From Nitrosomonadaceae bacterium (GTDB lineage Bacteria > Pseudomonadota > Gammaproteobacteria > Burkholderiales > Nitrosomonadaceae), in the NCBI GenBank assembly GCA_002721545.1, contig PBKR01000003.1:115143-179142 (forward strand): DNA of 64,000 bases, written 5' to 3'. Below the pieces are notes generated by a model, which was not told the origin of the DNA, searched no databases, and was given only the letters and a program-made list of their open reading frames with translations. Below are positions 59,285-64,000 of this stretch, piece after piece. The position numbers and the translations under genes are program-made. Numbering within the stretch: the first letter of the stretch is position 1; each line of letters starts with the position of its first letter.

Positions 59285-60016
59285 TTACGATGAATTGATA
59301 GAAGCTTTCTCCAAGGACTTTATTGGAATTGAAATACTTATTTTAGTCCATTTTCCTGATTTTGTAGTAATTAATAAATAGCCTTCAAGCTGCTGACAGC
59401 GTTCTCGCATACCGCGAATCCCATATGATTTTGGCTTTTTAGTATCTTGATCTGACATTCCCATACCATTATCTGTAATTTCTAGGTTCACCCATCCTTC
59501 TTTTTCACTGAGTCGGATCTGTATCCTAGTCGCATTAGCATGACTAGATATATTAGTTAAAATTTCCTGAAACATTCGAAAAATAGCTATTGATAAATCT
59601 GGATGCATCAATATTTCATCATTATCACAAGAAAACCTATATTTAAGATTTGCCTGTTCACAGAATTTTTTTGCCTGCCATTTAATAGCAGCTACAACAC
59701 CTGAATCTAGGACATCAGGACGCAAATCCATTGAAATTCTTTTCGCACTACCAATAACTTGATCAACTAAAGCCTCAATTAATTCTATTTTCTCTATATA
59801 AGCATTTGTTTTATTTCCTATATCCTTATCCCATGACAATAGTTCTTTTTTAATTTCAGTTAATATTTTACCAATATCATTCTGTATTTCTTTCGCGATT
59901 TTTGCTCGTTCCTGCTCTTTTATTATCTGCAGATAAGAAAAAAGATCTGAAGAGTCTTCATATGAGTTAGTTATCTCAATCTCAGGTAGTTGTAATTGTT
60001 TTAGCTTATCTTGCAT
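59285..60016 (-). CDS. Histidine-kinase-like protein with degenerate phospho-acceptor site
   Basis: A 243-residue soluble protein (from the ATG at 60016; an in-frame TTG two codons earlier is less likely). It has the HisKA_3 dimerisation helix (residues ~33-105, EQERAKIAKEI) and a HATPase_c domain of the NarX/DegS type (N-box ILTNISSHANATRIQI, G1 ITDNGMGM, G2 SYGIRGMRERC). Where the family carries the phospho-His in ARELHDE, this protein has Gln45 (codon CAG at 59882-59884). No sensor domain or response regulator is adjacent. It may bind ATP and act as a partner or inhibitor of another kinase. Confidence 0.75.
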   Translation of the reverse strand: MQDKLKQLQLPEIEITNSYEDSSDLFSYLQIIKEQERAKIAKEIQNDIGKILTEIKKELLSWDKDIGNKTNAYIEKIELIEALVDQVIGSAKRISMDLRPDVLDSGVVAAIKWQAKKFCEQANLKYRFSCDNDEILMHPDLSIAIFRMFQEILTNISSHANATRIQIRLSEKEGWVNLEITDNGMGMSDQDTKKPKSYGIRGMRERCQQLEGYLLITTKSGKWTKISISIPIKSLEKASINSS

Positions 60017-60262
60017 AACCAAAATTAATTATATGATTTGATGATAAATATTGTAATGTATAAGAATTTTAATTATTACCATCACATAGAATACACCCAT
60101 AATAGTAATAGCACATGAATATGCCCTGCATGGCTATTACTAGGTTCGCCCTAGGCGCTTATCAGGAGCAATCCCATTGTTACTAAGGATATTAAATGTA
60201 TAGGTTTTAAAAGCGATAAAAATTTATTACCATAGCCCTGAACTTAAACCATTTATATTTAA

Positions 60263-61552
60263 CTATGGTACCTGTTTGTTAATTAAGAAATTAACATTCT
60301 GGTTGCCAATCTGCACCACTTGACTGAATCCTTGCAAGTCTCCACTTTCAGGCATAGCCTTTCCTGATTTTGTTATTCTTGCACTAATTATTACTTCAGG
60401 AAAACTAGTAAGCTTTAAGTTAGGATTCATACCCATTCCATCTTTAAGGGTAAATTTTGCAGGTAGATTTTTAGCCTTCAGAATAACTATAGCAAGAGGC
60501 ATTCTCGGGCCATTTTTTGCCCGAGCATAAATATAAAGCTTATCTTCGGGAGAGACTTTATCTGCAAGGTCAGGGCTAATATTGACAGTCCCTGAAATTG
60601 TTGGGGATGCTGCTTTATTTATTCTATCTTTATCTTGCTCAGAAACTGATTGATTAGCTATTAACATGGACCCATCATTATTAGATGCTAACACTTTTGC
60701 CTGCTGGATACTCTTAGAAACAGACTTTGCTAATTTAGTTTCTTCCGGGATAACAGTAAGTAACTCTTCCCAATATCCTACAGCCTTTATAAATTCACCC
60801 TGCTCAAATTCTGCGGTACCAGCAAGTGCTAATGCTTTAGGATTTACTGGGTCAATGCTTAAAGCTTGATTAATCAATTCAACGGGCTTGCCCACTAGAC
60901 TGCCATCCTGAGTCATAGCAAAGACATCTGCAAGATTAACAAGTGTATCTGGGTTATCAGGGGACTTTAAAAGTAATTTTTCATAGACTTCCCTTGCTTC
61001 TACAAAACGACCCATGATTGCATAGGTCCGCCCTAGCATCTTCCATCCCTCTAAATTATCTGGATCATTTTCAAGCCGCTTTATAAGGTTATCAACCATA
61101 GAAGAAATCTCCTTATGGCCTTCACCCTCTGGGGCTGAATTACTTCCAATAAACTCCATTTGCTGCACAGGTGGCTGCGGCAGTAGTGCTTTAGTATTAC
61201 CTAGTAATAAATACAGAGATATTGCTGATACAGGAATTATCAATGCAATTACAATTGGAGTGGCAATCCCTTGTTTGATATTTATTATTTGCTTTGAAGC
61301 GAAATTCTGATCAGGCATGTCAAGCATCATTCGCTTCTGTAATTCATGCTTACTTTGATTATATTGTTCTTGGTTTAGGATATCATTCTGTAGATCATTA
61401 TCAAGCTCTGCTATTTGGTCTTGGTATATACTGACGTTAGTTGAATTACGTACAATATCTGTAGTACTTTCTTTATTTCTTAATAGTGTAGGAAGAATGA
61501 ATAGTAAAGAAGCAACTATAAAAATTCCAGCAAGAACCCAAAATAAAGTCAT
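60263..61552 (-). CDS. ccmI: Cytochrome c maturation protein CcmI
   Basis: 429 residues: two N-terminal membrane helices (about 2-22 and 94-116) with a coiled-coil loop between them, then a periplasmic TPR region (about 150-290: EGWKMLGRTYAIMGRFVEA) and a C-terminal domain (about 315-429, LYIYARAKNGPRMPLAI). It chaperones apocytochrome c for haem ligation. Last gene of the visible ccmF-ccmG-ccmH-ccmI operon; overlaps ccmH by four bases. Confidence 0.9.
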   Translation of the reverse strand: MTLFWVLAGIFIVASLLFILPTLLRNKESTTDIVRNSTNVSIYQDQIAELDNDLQNDILNQEQYNQSKHELQKRMMLDMPDQNFASKQIINIKQGIATPIVIALIIPVSAISLYLLLGNTKALLPQPPVQQMEFIGSNSAPEGEGHKEISSMVDNLIKRLENDPDNLEGWKMLGRTYAIMGRFVEAREVYEKLLLKSPDNPDTLVNLADVFAMTQDGSLVGKPVELINQALSIDPVNPKALALAGTAEFEQGEFIKAVGYWEELLTVIPEETKLAKSVSKSIQQAKVLASNNDGSMLIANQSVSEQDKDRINKAASPTISGTVNISPDLADKVSPEDKLYIYARAKNGPRMPLAIVILKAKNLPAKFTLKDGMGMNPNLKLTSFPEVIISARITKSGKAMPESGDLQGFSQVVQIGNQNVNFLINKQVP

Positions 61553-62100
61553 TTATTATCACCATTACTGCTTTCTTTTAATAAATCCTCAGCCTGCTTG
61601 AGCTGCTCACTTGTAAGTGGTACTTCTTGAAATGATTTTCTTCTTTTCTTGAGAAAAAGAAATAGCAAAATTCCGCCTATCAGAAGAAAGGCGAATGGCC
61701 CAAACCAGAGAATCATTGTATTAGTTCTTATAGGTGGGCGATATAATACAAAATCTCCATAACGGGCAACTAAAAAATCAGTAATCTCTTTATCGCTTTT
61801 ATTTGCTAATAACTGCTCACGAATCTCACGACGAATATCCTTTGCAAAATCAGACCGAGAACCAGCTAGTGATTCATTTTGGCATACTAAACAACGCAGT
61901 TCTTCAGACAAAATTATCATACGTTTTTCTATTTCGGGATTCTCAGCTACAGGCACAGCTTCTTTTGCGAAACTCAAAGGAGATGAAATAAGAATAAAAA
62001 ATAAAAATATAAATTGTTTTTTGCAATATAAATTACGTAAGCAAGTCGTCGTCAATATTCCATAATTTATAATAAGATTAAGAAATGATTTTAAATTCAT
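61549..62100 (-). CDS. ccmH: Cytochrome c maturation protein CcmH
   Basis: 183 residues, thiol oxidoreductase-like membrane protein that reduces apocytochrome c. It has the RCLVCQN motif (LRCLVCQNES), a signal/anchor (residues 29-45) and a second membrane helix (about 127-150). The N-terminal ~25 residues before the signal-like helix are unusual; the true start may be later, but no ATG is available. Overlaps ccmG by ATGA. Confidence 0.93.
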   Translation of the reverse strand: MNLKSFLNLIINYGILTTTCLRNLYCKKQFIFLFFILISSPLSFAKEAVPVAENPEIEKRMIILSEELRCLVCQNESLAGSRSDFAKDIRREIREQLLANKSDKEITDFLVARYGDFVLYRPPIRTNTMILWFGPFAFLLIGGILLFLFLKKRRKSFQEVPLTSEQLKQAEDLLKESSNGDNK

Positions 62101-62621
62101 CCTTGCAATTCCTTAACTAACGGCAAAATTGTTTTCTTTAAAACATCAACGGTTACTGGACCAATTTGTTTGTATTGGATGACACCTGATTTGTCTATAA
62201 CATATGTTTCTGGCACACCATATACACCGTACTCAATCCCAACCCTACCTTCAGGGTCCATTATGCTTTTAGTATATGGATCGCCAAGTTGTTCCAGCCA
62301 TTGTATTGCTAGATTTCTCTTGTCCTTATAATTAAGTCCGTAAATTGGCACCACATTTGCTTTTGCTAACTGGACTAATAAAGGATGCTCATCTCGGCAA
62401 GAAGCACACCATGAAGCCCAGACATTAAGCAACCAAACTTTACCTAAATTATCTTTGGATTTAAAGATATTTTCTGGTTCATGTAGTTGTTGTAAATTGA
62501 ATATAGGTGCTGGTTTACCTATTAATGGTGAAGGGACTTTACGTGGATTAAGATTAAGCCCAACAAGTAAAAATGCCGCCAGAATAACAAAGGCAATTAA
62601 TGGAAGTAAATAACGTATCAT
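62097..62621 (-). CDS. ccmG: Thiol:disulfide interchange protein DsbE/CcmG
   Basis: 174 residues: an N-terminal membrane helix and a periplasmic thioredoxin fold. The active site is [13 protein letters not shown] (CASC), and [18 protein letters not shown] is the cis-Pro loop. It supplies reductant for the CXXCH cysteines. ATGA overlap with ccmF upstream and with ccmH downstream. Confidence 0.95.
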   Translation of the reverse strand: MIRYLLPLIAFVILAAFLLVGLNLNPRKVPSPLIGKPAPIFNLQQLHEPENIFKSKDNLGKVWLLNVWASWCASCRDEHPLLVQLAKANVVPIYGLNYKDKRNLAIQWLEQLGDPYTKSIMDPEGRVGIEYGVYGVPETYVIDKSGVIQYKQIGPVTVDVLKKTILPLVKELQG

Positions 62622-64000
62622 GCCCTTCTTGTTTCCGTAACCAATGGGTCGATTGTTGTACCTTTATCTTCAGCCTTTGCTTTAGATAATTTTCGTACCT
62701 TAATACGATAACGTTTATCGGATACTGAAAGAGCGCCCCCAAATGCCATTAACAAACACCCAAACCAAATCCAGTCAACAAATGGCTTATGATAAACACG
62801 CACGACCCAAGACTCTTTCCCTAATGGCTCCCCGAGAGCTACATATAAATCACGAAATATACCTGTATCAATTGCAGCTTCGGTCATCGCCATACCAGAT
62901 GCATTATATGTCCTTTTTTCAGGGTGCATAAGGTTAATTTTCTCGCCATTATTTAATACCTCAATATCGCCTATTATTCCCTGATAATTGGGTCCGGGAA
63001 CCTCATTTGTTCCATTAAAGCGGAAAGTGTAGCTACTTATAGAAACTGTATCACCAATATCCATACGTACATCTTTTTCGGTTTCATATCCATTCACCAA
63101 AGTCACACCGATAATAAAAATAGCAATACCAAGATGAGCAAAATTCATTCCATAGAAGCTCCGTGATTGCTTAGCTAGTTTCGAAAATATTCCTCCCTGG
63201 CCACTATTTTTTATACGTTGCCATACGCTTACAAATATACTAGTAATTACCCAAAAAGATAGTAATAACCCAAAGCTCACCATTAATTTCCACTCGCCCA
63301 TAGTAAACGGTAAGAGTAGGGCAGTTACCATACTAACTCCAAATGCCCAGCGTAAACGTATTGTAAGATCAGGCAAACTTGCCTTTTTCCAACGAGCCAA
63401 TGGACCCAGCCCCATAAGAAAAATTGCCGGTGCCATAAGAGCTACAAATACTGATTCAAAATAAGGTGGGCCTACTGAAATTTTTCCGAGCTCCAATGCA
63501 TCCATCACTAATGGATATAGTGTGCCAAGTAAAACGCTACTTGCAGCTACTACTAGCAGTAGATTATTTGCCAACAAAAGAGATTCCCTAGATACCAGAT
63601 CAAAGCTTCCGCCAAGGCCAATTTTAGGGGCCCTCCAAGCAAATAAAAGTAATGAGCTACCTATAATAACAACCAGAAAGCATAGTATAAAAATACCACG
63701 GGTAGGATCAGTAGCAAAAGCATGAACTGATGTTAGTACACCCGAACGAACAAGAAAAGTTCCAAGTAAGCTTAAAGAGAAAGCAGAAATAGCAAGAAGG
63801 ATGGTCCAGCTCTTGAAGCTACCACGTTTCTCTGAAACGGCTAAAGAATGAACAAGCGCCGTACCAACCAACCATGGCATAAATGATGCATTCTCAACCG
63901 GATCCCAAAACCACCAACCACCCCAGCCTAGCTCATAATATGCCCACCAGCTGCCAAGCATAATACCTATTGTAAGAAACACCCATGCTATAGTGGTCCA
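62618..64000 (-). CDS. ccmF: Cytochrome c haem lyase subunit CcmF, C-terminal part
   Basis: The gene runs off the right edge; the frame is open to base 64000 and reads W-T-T-I-A-W just before the GTG at 63982, so that GTG is internal. Multiple membrane helices and the haem-handling WWD domain ([19 protein letters not shown]) are visible, then the periplasmic domain before a last helix. CcmF attaches haem to apocytochromes together with CcmH and CcmI. The N-terminal roughly 200 residues lie outside the window. Confidence 0.95.
   Translation of the reverse strand, partial: WTTIAWVFLTIGIMLGSWWAYYELGWGGWWFWDPVENASFMPWLVGTALVHSLAVSEKRGSFKSWTILLAISAFSLSLLGTFLVRSGVLTSVHAFATDPTRGIFILCFLVVIIGSSLLLFAWRAPKIGLGGSFDLVSRESLLLANNLLLVVAASSVLLGTLYPLVMDALELGKISVGPPYFESVFVALMAPAIFLMGLGPLARWKKASLPDLTIRLRWAFGVSMVTALLLPFTMGEWKLMVSFGLLLSFWVITSIFVSVWQRIKNSGQGGIFSKLAKQSRSFYGMNFAHLGIAIFIIGVTLVNGYETEKDVRMDIGDTVSISSYTFRFNGTNEVPGPNYQGIIGDIEVLNNGEKINLMHPEKRTYNASGMAMTEAAIDTGIFRDLYVALGEPLGKESWVVRVYHKPFVDWIWFGCLLMAFGGALSVSDKRYRIKVRKLSKAKAEDKGTTIDPLVTETRRA

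Noticed and set aside
60140..60170. CTAGG/CCTAG inverted repeat between ccmI and the kinase-like gene
   Set aside because: Five-bp arms are too short to support a terminator or a repeat element.

Overview
The window is a compact, clearly AT-rich stretch of bacterial chromosome with ordinary housekeeping content. There is no prophage, transposase, CRISPR array or plasmid-like module. Gene order and families point to a betaproteobacterium, most likely of the Nitrosomonadales/methylotroph neighbourhood. The pointers are rplU-rpmA-obgE-proB, rnfB-like/nth/DUF1841, M23 peptidase-anmK-erpA-argC-rpsI-rplM, tRNA-fMet/SRP RNA/dnaX-ybaB-recR, dapC-dapD-dapE, a surface-adhesin-E-like protein and rubrerythrin/Fe-S oxidoreductase/DUF3501. 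A gammaproteobacterium is not excluded. Non-ATG starts are common: at least nine TTG and seven GTG starts. Several usual neighbour genes are absent (ate after aat, tyrS before the M23 peptidase, scpAB before rluB), which suggests a reduced genome.

Layout. 1-5.5 kb: the end of aat, an exported TPR protein, pyrD, rnfB-like, nth, DUF1841 and two small c-type cytochromes. 5.7-13.1 kb: uup, M23 peptidase, anmK, erpA, argC, and rpsI/rplM with a strong promoter and terminator. 13.2-21 kb: dnaE, trhP, a YheT-type hydrolase, and an ACP/ketosynthase pair behind a near-consensus promoter. 21-28 kb is the most accessory part: small exported proteins, a beta-carbonic anhydrase, a phosphate-porin-like protein, and a lemA-TPM-TPM operon. 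28-36 kb: a Spy-like protein, a diguanylate cyclase, djlA, small membrane proteins, rmuC, and an unknown exported protein with a Sel1 protein. 36-42.6 kb: rubrerythrin/Fe-S/DUF3501, proB, obgE, rpmA, rplU and ispB. 42.7-44.6 kb: an exported ankyrin protein, a PP0621-like protein and a lipoprotein. 44.8-51.4 kb holds two metabolic operons, ovoA-ovoB-like and mcl-mtkA-mtkB. 51.7-55.7 kb: tRNA-fMet, SRP RNA, dnaX, ybaB, recR and rluB. 55.8-64 kb: dapE/dapD/dapC, a degenerate histidine-kinase-like protein, and the ccm cytochrome c maturation operon running off the right edge.

How the genes work together. The ccm genes mature c-type cytochromes such as the two encoded at 4.8-5.5 kb. mtkA, mtkB and mcl convert malate to malyl-CoA and then to glyoxylate plus acetyl-CoA, the cleavage step of the serine cycle. 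ovoA plus its PLP-lyase neighbour can in principle make ovothiol A, a redox thiol that fits with the adjacent-region rubrerythrin stress module. The most interesting points are the serine-cycle C4-cleavage operon, the self-contained ovothiol operon, an A9 slippery run in dnaX with stops waiting in both other frames, and a histidine-kinase-like protein whose phospho-accepting His codon reads Gln. I did not find a clear wholly undescribed system.
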